In this document: piece after piece, positions 16,816-25,611 of the stretch
Layout: every line of letters starts with the position of its first letter
Numbering within the stretch: position 1 is the stretch's first letter
Assembly: GCA_964244725.1 (NCBI GenBank)
Contig: CAXTJQ010000018.1
Coordinates: 1-64,000, forward strand
From: Kumtagia sp964244725
GTDB lineage: Bacteria; Pseudomonadota; Alphaproteobacteria; Rhizobiales; Rhizobiaceae
Direction of reading: 5' to 3'
DNA length: 64,000 nucleotides
Translations under genes and position numbers: made by a program
The notes under the pieces: generated by a model
Databases searched by the model: none
Seen by the model: only the letters and a program-made list of their open reading frames with translations
What the model was told of the DNA's origin: nothing

Positions 16816-18114
16816 ATGACGATCGATCGGCGCAGCCTTCTGACGGGCGGTGCGCTGCTGGGTCTCGCCGCCGTTGCGGCCGAGCCTGCGGCGGCGGCGA
16901 AGCCCGACGCGGAGCGGGCGCTCAAGGACGCCGCCGTCTACGTACCGGGCTACTATCCCGAAAGCGCATTTGCCAACGGCAGGCCAATCTCGGCCAACCG
17001 TCGCTTCAACCGAGCGCTGTCCGACAAAAACGGCCTGCAGAAGATGCTGACCCGGATCGGGTTCGACGGCTCGGTGAGGCAGACGCTGCTTCCCGTCGCC
17101 GCCCACGACGTTGAGGTGGCGCCGGACCGCTCGGCCGGCGTGCTTTGCTCGATGGACGGCCGCGACCACTCCGCCTTCGACCCCGAGACGCTGGAAATGG
17201 CGGCGCTCGCGCCGTCCTTCAAGGAGGGCTGGAACGGCGGCGGACACGCGGTCTATCTCGACGGCGGCAGGACGGTCGTGATGTCCGAGCGGGCGCCGAC
17301 GGCAGCCTACGATGGTGACCCCGAAAAGCATTTCGGCAGGCTGACGATCCGCGATCCCAAGACGCTCAAGATCGTCGACAGCCACTCGACGCACGGCATC
17401 GACCCGCACGACATCCGGCTGACCTCGGACGGCAAATACATCGTCGCCGCCAACTACGGCTCGACGGTGTCGGAAAAGACCGGCGCGCACACCGTGCCGC
17501 GCAATGTCGTCGAGGCGTCGATCACGGTGGTCGAACTGTCGAGCGGCAAGCTGGTCGACAAGCGCATGACCGGGCGCGGCCATGTCGAACTGCGCCATCT
17601 CGCCGCCGGCCGGCTCGACCGCATCTTCGCGATCCAGGCGTTATATGGCGACGACCCACAGGAATCAGGCGAGCGGGCAGGCGATGCCGTCGCCTACGAA
17701 GCCGACATCACAACCGACCCGGGGCTGAACTATCTGCCCGTCGCCACGCTGAAATACGACGCCTCGACCCGCATGCTCGGCAAAATGGGCGACCGCGCTG
17801 CCAATCGCGTGATGCGCCACGGACTCTCGATCCGCTACGACGAGAAGTTCGACCAGGCGATCGCCAGCTACCCGAGCGCGCACCAGTTGATGGTGTTCGA
17901 CGGCGAGACGGGCAGGATCGAGAAACGGTTCGACACGCGCACGGTCGGGCTGCGCTATCCGTGCGGCATCACGCTTCTGCCCGACGGCATCCACTATGCC
18001 GTGACCGGACACTGGGAGAACCTGTTCGTGTTCGAGCGCGGCGCGCACCGTCTGGTGCGGGAGCTGTGCCTGTATCCGGTGTTCTTCGGGCATAGCCACA
18101 TCGCTTCGGCTTGA
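16816..18114 (+). CDS. DUF1513 domain protein with Tat-like signal peptide
   Basis: The product is 432 residues long. The start at 16816 is supported by GGAGGT five bases upstream. The N-terminus (DRRSLLTGGALLG, then an Ala-rich stretch) looks like a twin-arginine signal peptide, so the protein is probably exported folded to the periplasm by TatABC. The rest shows repeated beta-propeller-like blades with patterns such as HDVEVAPDRS, HDIRLTSDGKYIVAANYG and YPSAHQLMVFDGETG, as in DUF1513 proteins. Such proteins often occur beside periplasmic iron-uptake genes (imelysin, di-haem oxidase), but none are here. The gene stands alone, opposite to the flanking lon and clpX genes. Confidence 0.75.
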   Translation: MTIDRRSLLTGGALLGLAAVAAEPAAAAKPDAERALKDAAVYVPGYYPESAFANGRPISANRRFNRALSDKNGLQKMLTRIGFDGSVRQTLLPVAAHDVEVAPDRSAGVLCSMDGRDHSAFDPETLEMAALAPSFKEGWNGGGHAVYLDGGRTVVMSERAPTAAYDGDPEKHFGRLTIRDPKTLKIVDSHSTHGIDPHDIRLTSDGKYIVAANYGSTVSEKTGAHTVPRNVVEASITVVELSSGKLVDKRMTGRGHVELRHLAAGRLDRIFAIQALYGDDPQESGERAGDAVAYEADITTDPGLNYLPVATLKYDASTRMLGKMGDRAANRVMRHGLSIRYDEKFDQAIASYPSAHQLMVFDGETGRIEKRFDTRTVGLRYPCGITLLPDGIHYAVTGHWENLFVFERGAHRLVRELCLYPVFFGHSHIASA

Positions 18115-18167
18115 CGGATTTTCGGTTTCCAGCTTGGAACCTATACAGAGTTTTGTATATCTAGCGC

Positions 18168-18400
18168 GTGGGTAAGCCGGTGATCTTCTGCGAGACTTCG
18201 CGCGGCGACCTGCGGGCGTTTCCGGCGTTCGGGAAATACGGGTCCGCGATGAGGCCGGTGCGTTTCGGGTGATCTACATCGCCAAGTTCGCGGACGCCGT
18301 TTACATCCTCCACTGTTTTCAGAAGAAAACGCAATGGACGGCGACCGTCGATGTGAACTTGGCTCGCAAGCGGTATCATGACATGCAAAAGGAGCGGTGA
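18168..18400 (+). pseudogene. Remnant of a RelE/HigB-like toxin gene (DUF891), internally deleted
   Basis: From a GTG at 18168 the frame encodes an N-terminus ending in SRGDLRAFPA and then stops at 18270-18272. In the next frame, without a start of its own, the sequence reads REIRVRDEAGAFRVIYIAKF and then AVYILHCFQKKTQ, which is the C-terminal half of phage Gp49-like/DUF891 toxins, ending at 18400. The middle third of the family (about 30 residues) is missing and the two halves are out of frame. A deletion is the simplest explanation. The toxin should be inactive. It sits directly before the antitoxin remnant. Confidence 0.7.
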
Positions 18401-18401
18401 A

Positions 18402-18682
18402 ATGACGGATGGCCGGTTCGAAAGCGTTTGGGACGCCATCGAGGATGATCCCGCACAGGCCGAAAATCTGAAGATGCGATCGGGCCTGATGATCGCCCTA
18501 AAAAACACATCACACGACGCGAGTTGAGTCAGTCGCAGGCCGCCACATTGCTCGGCGTGACTCAGCCCCGGATCTCGGACCTTCTCCGCGGCAAGATCGA
18601 TCTGTTCGGTCTCGACACGCTGGTCAACATGGTTGCAGCGGCGGGAATGCATGTAGATTTGACAATTCGCGACGCGGCGTAG
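18402..18682 (+). pseudogene. Frameshifted HigA/XRE-like antitoxin gene
   Basis: Starting at ATG 18402, one base after the toxin stop, the frame reads normally to KMRSGLMIALK and then stops at 18525-18527. In another frame the sequence continues HITRREL, then SQAATLLGVTQPRISDLLRG (a helix-turn-helix of the XRE/HigA2 type) and ends at 18680-18682. The switch occurs at a run of six A at 18500-18505, and one extra base would restore a complete antitoxin of about 93 residues. It could be a true mutation, a slippage site or a sequencing error. The damaged toxin next door favours real decay. Confidence 0.7.
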
Positions 18683-18739
18683 CCGCCAGCGACGAAAACA
18701 GCGCCGGAAGGCGCTGTTAGAAAATTCAGTTCGAGACGC

Positions 18740-20011
<1,272 letters not shown>

Positions 20012-20284
20012 TGTCCAAGTCCTTTCAGTGCGGCCTCCCCGGCGAACCGGCGAAGCGTCGGCATGGAGTCATAGACACGGTTACGCTGCGATGCCAGCAT
20101 TTCGGAGATCGGACGCTTTCCGCACGAGAGACGACCGGAATTTTCAGCGCCGAATCGCCAGCCGCCCTCGAAGCTAAGCCGTCGAAACTCAACATCGGCT
20201 TAACGTAGGTCGCGCGGGCGTCGCTGTGAACAGCAAACTGTGATCGAATTGCCGCAGCCGGTCGGAAACCGCGCTACCTCGCGA

Positions 20285-20929
20285 TCACTTGATCGCCAGC
20301 GTCGGCGCGATCGCCTCGATCGTCTCGCGCGCCGAGATGACCTTGTCGATCAGACCGAAATCCTTGGCCTCGTCGGCGGTCAGGAAATGGTCGCGGTCGA
20401 GCGTCTTCTCGATCGTCTCGTAGTCCTTGCCGGTGTGCTTGACGTAGACCTCGTTGAGGCGGCGCTTCAGCTTGATGATGTCCTGGGCGTGGCGCTCGAT
20501 ATCGGAGGCCTGGCCCGAGAAACCGCCGGACGGCTGATGCACCATGATGCGGGCGTTCGGCGTCGCGAAGCGCATGCCTGGAGCGCCGGCGCAAAGCAGC
20601 AGCGAGCCCATCGATGCCGCCTGCCCGATGCACAGCGTCGAGACGGCCGGCTTGATGAACTGCATGGTGTCGTAGATCGCCATGCCGCTCGTCACCACGC
20701 CACCGGGCGAATTGATGTAGAGCGAGATTTCTTTCTTCGGATTCTCGGCCTCCAGAAACAGCAGCTGCGCGCAGACCAGCGTCGCCATGCCATCCTCGAC
20801 CGGACCGGTGATGAAAATGATGCGCTCCTTCAGGAGCCGCGAGAAAATGTCGTAAGCCCGCTCGCCGCGGTTGGTCTGCTCGACCACCATCGGGACGAGA
20901 TTCATATATGTTTCGACGGGGTTCTTCAT
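20285..20929 (-). CDS. clpP: ATP-dependent Clp protease proteolytic subunit
   Basis: ClpP forms the tetradecameric serine protease chamber. The product (214 residues from 20929) has the catalytic triad S106 in GQAASMGS, H131 in MVHQPSGG and D180 in LDRDHFL. The start begins MKNPVETYMN and is preceded by AAGGGAC. A much longer open frame upstream to 21169 is not ClpP-like. It is upstream of clpX on the same strand. Confidence 0.96.
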   Translation of the reverse strand: MKNPVETYMNLVPMVVEQTNRGERAYDIFSRLLKERIIFITGPVEDGMATLVCAQLLFLEAENPKKEISLYINSPGGVVTSGMAIYDTMQFIKPAVSTLCIGQAASMGSLLLCAGAPGMRFATPNARIMVHQPSGGFSGQASDIERHAQDIIKLKRRLNEVYVKHTGKDYETIEKTLDRDHFLTADEAKDFGLIDKVISARETIEAIAPTLAIK

Positions 20930-21232
20930 CGACTGTCCCTTGGATCTGAATTGAGGCATCCGGCGACGAACGGCCGGAATCGCGGAATTGACTGCTGAGC
21001 GTAGATAGGATGCCCCCTCTACACTATGCAAGGCCGACCCATCGCCGGCGAACGCAGCCAGGAGCGATGGCGCGGCCAAGCGGGTCACCACCTTGGCGAC
21101 CGCCAAGCGAAGTGTAAACGCTGTGTCCGAGCAATATTGCGCGGCGCTGCAAAGCCGGGCAAATTCCATCTCCGCGCCGCAGCGGCGCGACCTTCCAAGG
21201 ACGATTCATTTCACGATGCGATGGAGAGACCA
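20930..21232. other. Intergenic stretch between divergent clpP and an unknown gene
   Basis: About 300 bases without a supported gene. It should hold the clpP promoter (minus strand) and the promoter of the gene at 21233. I could not pick out convincing -35/-10 pairs. Confidence 0.35.
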
Positions 21233-21727
21233 ATGGGCATGCTGAGCGGCTTTCCATATGCAACGGAATGGATTTACAAGACCTCAAAGGATACCTCGGT
21301 TTCCTTCTTCGCGACGATCTCCAGCGGGACCGTCGTGCTCCGCAGCACCCTGGCCCCCAAGGAGGCGACCATTTCGTACCGCTGCGTTTCGCTCGGGCTG
21401 TCGAAGGGGCTGCCATTCGGATATTCGGAGTCCGATTTCACCGACAACAGCACCGGCTACGGCGCGATGGTCTCGGACAAATACATCAGTTCGTTCGATT
21501 TCACCTGCGCCGGCTATATCCTCGGTCTAGGCGGAACGCTCGGAGCCTTTTCGGAGGGCGACAAGACGAACGGGTCGAGTATGACGATCCTGTTGTTCGG
21601 CACCAACCCCTATGCGGGCCTTCGCTGCTCTGGCGATTTTCGAGGATCGACGCCGGGCGGCGGCGTTTCGGCCGGGCTCGCCCATTTCAAGCTGGAATCC
21701 TATGTCGACGTCCCGAAAGACGCCTGA
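21233..21727 (+). CDS. Protein of unknown function, 164 residues
   Basis: I do not recognise this protein. It starts MGMLSGFPYATEW with GGAGA a few bases upstream of the ATG at 21233; an in-frame ATG at 21221 is an alternative. The sequence is rich in Ser, Thr, Gly and aromatic residues with alternating hydrophobic patterns (for example SVSFFATISSGTVVL and SMTILLFGT), which suggests an all-beta fold. No signal peptide or membrane helix is evident. Two Cys residues lie in the second half. Normal codon usage and the ribosome-binding site support coding. It converges with the flavin oxidase gene and has no obvious operon partner. Confidence 0.6.
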   Translation: MGMLSGFPYATEWIYKTSKDTSVSFFATISSGTVVLRSTLAPKEATISYRCVSLGLSKGLPFGYSESDFTDNSTGYGAMVSDKYISSFDFTCAGYILGLGGTLGAFSEGDKTNGSSMTILLFGTNPYAGLRCSGDFRGSTPGGGVSAGLAHFKLESYVDVPKDA

Positions 21728-21735
21728 ACCCAGGT

Positions 21736-22833
21736 TCATTCGGCGCGGAGCCACGTGAGCAAGGCGTCGAAATCGTCGTCGTCAATCGCCTTAGCGACGC
21801 GCCTCCCGACCGCCGCGCCGAACTTGTAGCCGTGACCCGAACAGGCCGACACGATCAGCACCCGGCCGTCTTGCTCTGCGTAAAAGCGTTCGTCCGCGGT
21901 GAAGGTATAGGCGCAGGTCACGACTTCGGTGATCGCGTATTCGGCGATCCGGGCGATCGGCGGGGAGAACACGTCGCGGATCGCCTCCCCCTCGCCGTCG
22001 ACCGGCTCGCGGTTCCAGTCGGCGTCGCTGGTCTCGACCTTATGCAGCCCGGTGCCGAATTTCATGCCTGCGCCGCCGGATGGCGGGATCATGTAGCCGT
22101 CCGTCCTGCCGCCGACATCGAGGACCACCGGCGCGGCGTCCCACGCCTCGCGCAGGTCGGCGGGCGGGTCGACATAGGCGAGCGCGGTGCGAAACGTCTT
22201 TAACGTCGAGCCAAGGCCCGGGAACAGTTTCGCGACCCAGGCGCCAGCAGCGACGATGACGCGGTCGGCCCGCACCTCCTGGCCGCCCTCGATATGGACG
22301 ATGCCCTCCTCGGCGTCGATCGACGCGACCTTGCTGTTCTCATAGACGTTTGCGCCATTGGCGCGCAGCCAGCCGGCGATGCCCGTCGCGATCTTCCGGC
22401 AATGCAGCGCCCCGCCTTCCGGCGAAAAATAGGCGAAGCGGAACGCGCCGGCTTGGAGGAAGGGCCAGCGCGCGACGGCGTCCGCCGGCTCGATGCGCTC
22501 GCACGGATAGCCGCCCTCGATCAGCCCGTCATACATGATCTCGGCTTCGTCGCCCTCCTCGCGGGAGACGCACATGAAGCCGCGCGGATCGAGATGGCTC
22601 GCGCCGAGATCGGTCCACAATTCGTCCCAAGCCGCGTAGGCCTCCGTGATGAGCCGGCCATAGCCTGAGGCCTTGCCATAGGCGCGGCGGATGATGCGGT
22701 GATGGTCGCCCGAGGCCGCCAGCGGGTTGGGAATCGGCCCTTGCTCCAGGATCGTCACGGAATGGCCCGCCTTCGTCAGCGCCCAGGCGCTTGATAAACC
22801 AGCGATTCCCGCTCCCACGATGGCAATGTTCAC
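21736..22833 (-). CDS. FAD-dependent amine oxidase of the monomeric sarcosine oxidase type
   Basis: The 365-residue product begins with an ADP-binding motif GAGIAGLSSAW (residues 7-17) followed by a Glu ending the second strand, as in the DAO family. Residue C307 in TCAYTFTADERF matches the position of the covalent flavin cysteine in monomeric sarcosine oxidase and N-methyltryptophan oxidase (motif CxYT..D..F), and SGHGYKFG near the C-terminus is also typical. It probably oxidises a secondary or N-methyl amino acid, producing hydrogen peroxide. The substrate cannot be read from sequence. It is divergent from the P450 gene, 52 bases apart. Confidence 0.82.
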   Translation of the reverse strand: MNIAIVGAGIAGLSSAWALTKAGHSVTILEQGPIPNPLAASGDHHRIIRRAYGKASGYGRLITEAYAAWDELWTDLGASHLDPRGFMCVSREEGDEAEIMYDGLIEGGYPCERIEPADAVARWPFLQAGAFRFAYFSPEGGALHCRKIATGIAGWLRANGANVYENSKVASIDAEEGIVHIEGGQEVRADRVIVAAGAWVAKLFPGLGSTLKTFRTALAYVDPPADLREAWDAAPVVLDVGGRTDGYMIPPSGGAGMKFGTGLHKVETSDADWNREPVDGEGEAIRDVFSPPIARIAEYAITEVVTCAYTFTADERFYAEQDGRVLIVSACSGHGYKFGAAVGRRVAKAIDDDDFDALLTWLRAE

Positions 22834-22885
22834 GCTCGCACCTCCCGGGCTTCACCGTCTAGGCGCAAATCGCTAAAGGAAGCCG

Positions 22886-24133
22886 ATGACGCCAGCGCCC
22901 TCCTACCTGCATTTCGACCCGTCCTCCAGACATCTTCGTCTCGATCCCCATGCGCCGGCATTCGTGCAGGATCCTCACGCGGCCTATGGCTGGCTGCACG
23001 CCAACGCCAAGGCCCTGTATTGGGAGGCCTTCGGCCTCTGGTGCTTCATCGGCTTCGACGACGTGAACGCGCTCTTGCGCGACCGCCGGCTCGGCCGGGA
23101 ACGGCCGGGCGGCTACCGAGCAAGCGTCCAGGCAGACGAAGCCCGCCGCGACCTGGCGGCATTCGACGGGCTCGAAGCCAATTCGCTGCTCGAACTGGAG
23201 GCCCCCGCCCATACGCGGCTGCGCGGCCTGGTCAACCGCGCCTTCGTCTCGCGCCAGATCGAGCGGCTGCGGCCGAAAATCGAAACGGTCGCGCATCGGC
23301 TGATCGACGGGCTGGCCGCAAAAGGCGGCGGCGATCTGATCGCCGATTTCGCGACCCCACTCGCCGCGACCATCATCGCCGAAATGCTCGGCCTGCCCTT
23401 TGATTGCGGGCCGCGGCTCGTCGCATGGTCCAACCTCATGGTACGCATGTACCTGTTGCAGCCGACGCGCGACGACCAGCTTCGCGCGAACGCCGCCGCC
23501 GTGGACTTCGACGCCTTCATCCGGCGCCATGCGGCGCTGAAACGCGCCAACCCGGCGGACGATCTCCTGTCGACGCTGGTATCGGCCAACGCGCAAGGTG
23601 AGCGGCTGTCCGAGGACGAACTCGTGTCGTCGGCGATCCTGCTTCTCAACGCCGGCCACGAGGCGACAGTGCACCAGACCGGAAACGCGGTCCGCATCAT
23701 TCTCGGGCAAGGCGGCGATCCGCAGCGCTTTTTCACGACGCGGTCCCACACGGCCGCCACGGTCGAGGAATGCCTGCGCTTCGCTCCGCCGCTGCACATG
23801 TTCCGGCGTTATGTCTACGAACCGGTCGTTCTGCCGGGCGGCGTCGCCCTCGAAGCCGGCGAGCAGATCGGACTGCTGCTCGGCGCGGCCAACCGCGATC
23901 CGGACGCCTTCGCGGCGCCCGATGTCTTCGATCCTTCCCGCAGCGACCAGAGGAACGTCTCCTTCGGCGCCGGCATTCATTTCTGCATCGGCGCGCCGCT
24001 CGCCCGACTCGAACTGCAGGTCGCGCTGTCGGCGCTTTTTCATCGATTGCCGTCGCTGCGCCTTGCGCGGCCGCCCCGCTTTCGCGACAACTATCACTTT
24101 CATGGACTGGATGGCCTGAACGTCGCGTTCTGA
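22886..24133 (+). CDS. Cytochrome P450
   Basis: Haem-thiolate monooxygenase, 415 residues, soluble bacterial type with no membrane anchor. Visible signatures are the I-helix NAGHEATVHQTGN (about 253-265), the ExxR in VEECLRF (about 293-299), and the haem-binding loop FGAGIHFCIGAPLARLE with the cysteine at about 366. The usual acid-Thr pair of the I-helix reads Glu-Ala-Thr here. No ferredoxin or ferredoxin reductase gene is adjacent, so electrons must come from elsewhere. The neighbours are a divergent flavin oxidase and, 12 bases downstream, a periplasmic protein of unknown function. The substrate is unknown. Confidence 0.93.
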   Translation: MTPAPSYLHFDPSSRHLRLDPHAPAFVQDPHAAYGWLHANAKALYWEAFGLWCFIGFDDVNALLRDRRLGRERPGGYRASVQADEARRDLAAFDGLEANSLLELEAPAHTRLRGLVNRAFVSRQIERLRPKIETVAHRLIDGLAAKGGGDLIADFATPLAATIIAEMLGLPFDCGPRLVAWSNLMVRMYLLQPTRDDQLRANAAAVDFDAFIRRHAALKRANPADDLLSTLVSANAQGERLSEDELVSSAILLLNAGHEATVHQTGNAVRIILGQGGDPQRFFTTRSHTAATVEECLRFAPPLHMFRRYVYEPVVLPGGVALEAGEQIGLLLGAANRDPDAFAAPDVFDPSRSDQRNVSFGAGIHFCIGAPLARLELQVALSALFHRLPSLRLARPPRFRDNYHFHGLDGLNVAF

Positions 24134-24145
24134 GCCGCCCCGGCA

Positions 24146-25240
24146 ATGGACGGCCACGTGCTGCGACAACTCATGTGCATCCTGGCGCTGATGGCGCCGC
24201 TCCTGGCCACCCCACCTCTGTGGGCGCAGCAGGCCGACCCTATCAAGCCGCAGAACTGGGACCGCATCGGCACCGCGGTGGTCCGCTTCAAGGCAGAGCG
24301 GATGGCTGACGGCGCGCCACGCCGGTCCGCGCTCTACGGGTCGCTGAGCGACCTGAACGTCGACGGCGCGCCCGAATTCTTCGCTTTCACCGATCCCGCC
24401 AACTGCGTGCCCGAAGAATGCGGAACCACGGTCTTCGGCCTGATCGGCGATCGCTATGTCGACCTGATCGACGCGCCCGATGCGGTCAAGCATACATCGG
24501 TGATGGACGTGCGCATCCTTGGCGATACGCGCGACAAATATTACGATGTGGCGCTCGGAAACACGGTCTTGTCCTGGAACGGCTCGCGCTATGTCGACGC
24601 TTCGTTGCTGAAACGCGGCGATTTCGACGCCGCGGGTTTCCAAGGTCCCTGCGCCGCCCTGACCGACAGCGATTACGCGCTGCAGGCCAACGGCGTCGAC
24701 CTCGCGCAAGGCAGGGCCAAGATTTGCGGGTGCATGGCGGAGCGCCTCGCCGTCCTGGGCTACGGCAAGGCCGACACGACTCTCGTGGTCGACAAATACG
24801 TCCGCCAGGCCGACGACAATTACGACAACGATTTCGATCCGGCCGACGAGACCCACAAGGTCATCGATCAAGCCGACCAGACGCGCAAGGCGTGTCTGGT
24901 GCAGAACGGCTGGGAGCAGTGGCCTTTCATGCTCGGCGAGGACGACGAGAAGCAGCCGCAGGCGCCGCTGGAGTTCGGGACCTTCATTCCGACCTGCGCC
25001 GGCCAGGACTGGATGGCGTCCGACGCCTCGGTCGGATCGCCCGACCGTGCGCTCGCCATGTGCGCCTGCGTCGCGCGCAAGCTCGCGGGGCGCGGCTACG
25101 ATCAGGCCGCGCTCGACGGGGTAACGAAACTCTTCGCCTGGGAGATCACCGACGAGGAACTGACAGCGACCCACCCCACCGCCGCCGCCGATTCAGACGC
25201 TGACCTGCAATCGTGCGTGCAGGCGCTCCCCGCGCGGTGA
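24146..25240 (+). CDS. Secreted protein of unknown function with duplicated cysteine module
   Basis: The product has 364 residues and an N-terminal signal peptide ending near WAQQ (about 28), so it is likely periplasmic. Residues 60-150 contain SDLNVDGAPEFFAF, resembling FG-GAP-type calcium-binding turns, plus CVPEECG. The second half contains two copies of a module: C169-C194xC196-C250 and C284-C306xC308-C357, each with CxC followed by (M/V)A and a helix ending in GYG/GYD. I do not recognise the family. It follows the P450 gene by 12 bases and may be co-transcribed. An in-frame ATG at 24173 is an alternative start. Confidence 0.7.
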   Translation: MDGHVLRQLMCILALMAPLLATPPLWAQQADPIKPQNWDRIGTAVVRFKAERMADGAPRRSALYGSLSDLNVDGAPEFFAFTDPANCVPEECGTTVFGLIGDRYVDLIDAPDAVKHTSVMDVRILGDTRDKYYDVALGNTVLSWNGSRYVDASLLKRGDFDAAGFQGPCAALTDSDYALQANGVDLAQGRAKICGCMAERLAVLGYGKADTTLVVDKYVRQADDNYDNDFDPADETHKVIDQADQTRKACLVQNGWEQWPFMLGEDDEKQPQAPLEFGTFIPTCAGQDWMASDASVGSPDRALAMCACVARKLAGRGYDQAALDGVTKLFAWEITDEELTATHPTAAADSDADLQSCVQALPAR

Positions 25241-25243
25241 CGA

Positions 25244-25591
25244 TCACAGTTTCACCACATACGCTTTTTGCGTCGTCTCGATCACTTCCCACGTTCCCCT
25301 GAAACCGGGTCGCAGGATGAAGCTGTCGCCGGATTGCACGCGTCGCGCGTCGCCGCCCTCCTCCGTGACCACCGACACGCCGGACAGGATATGGCAGAAC
25401 TCCCATTCGTCATAGGCGATGCGCCAGGTGCCGGGCGTCGCTTCCCAGAGGCCGGCGTAGAGGCCGCCCGGCTGTTCCTCGACGTTCCATGTCCGGAACG
25501 TCGGATCGCCGGAAAGGACGCGGTCGGCCGGCGGAGCGCTTTCTTCCGCCGACACCGATTCAGCCGAGACATTTAGATAGCGGTCGCTCAT
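25244..25591 (-). CDS. Cupin domain protein (DUF861/EutQ-like)
   Basis: A small single-domain cupin of 115 residues. The two cupin motifs are visible as EWEFCHILSGVSVVTEEGG (about 60-78) and SGDSFILRPGFRGTWEV (about 87-103). The preceding WRIAYDEWEF resembles the DUF861 family, which includes ureidoglycine aminohydrolase-like proteins. The usual metal-binding histidine cluster is mostly absent, so an enzyme role is uncertain. Convergent with the unknown secreted protein and 20 bases downstream of the sulfhydrylase gene, possibly in one transcript. Confidence 0.8.
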   Translation of the reverse strand: MSDRYLNVSAESVSAEESAPPADRVLSGDPTFRTWNVEEQPGGLYAGLWEATPGTWRIAYDEWEFCHILSGVSVVTEEGGDARRVQSGDSFILRPGFRGTWEVIETTQKAYVVKL

Positions 25592-25611
25592 GGCGTGGCT
25601 CCGCGCGTTGG

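Noticed and set aside
18161..18652. A minus-strand open frame over the toxin-antitoxin remnant
   Set aside because: The plus strand shows recognisable DUF891 and XRE sequence, broken by frameshifts; the minus frame is uninterrupted only by chance.
22859..25174. A 771-codon minus-strand open frame across the P450 and secreted-protein genes
   Set aside because: The plus strand has the P450 haem loop and a signal peptide; the minus frame is a compositional shadow.
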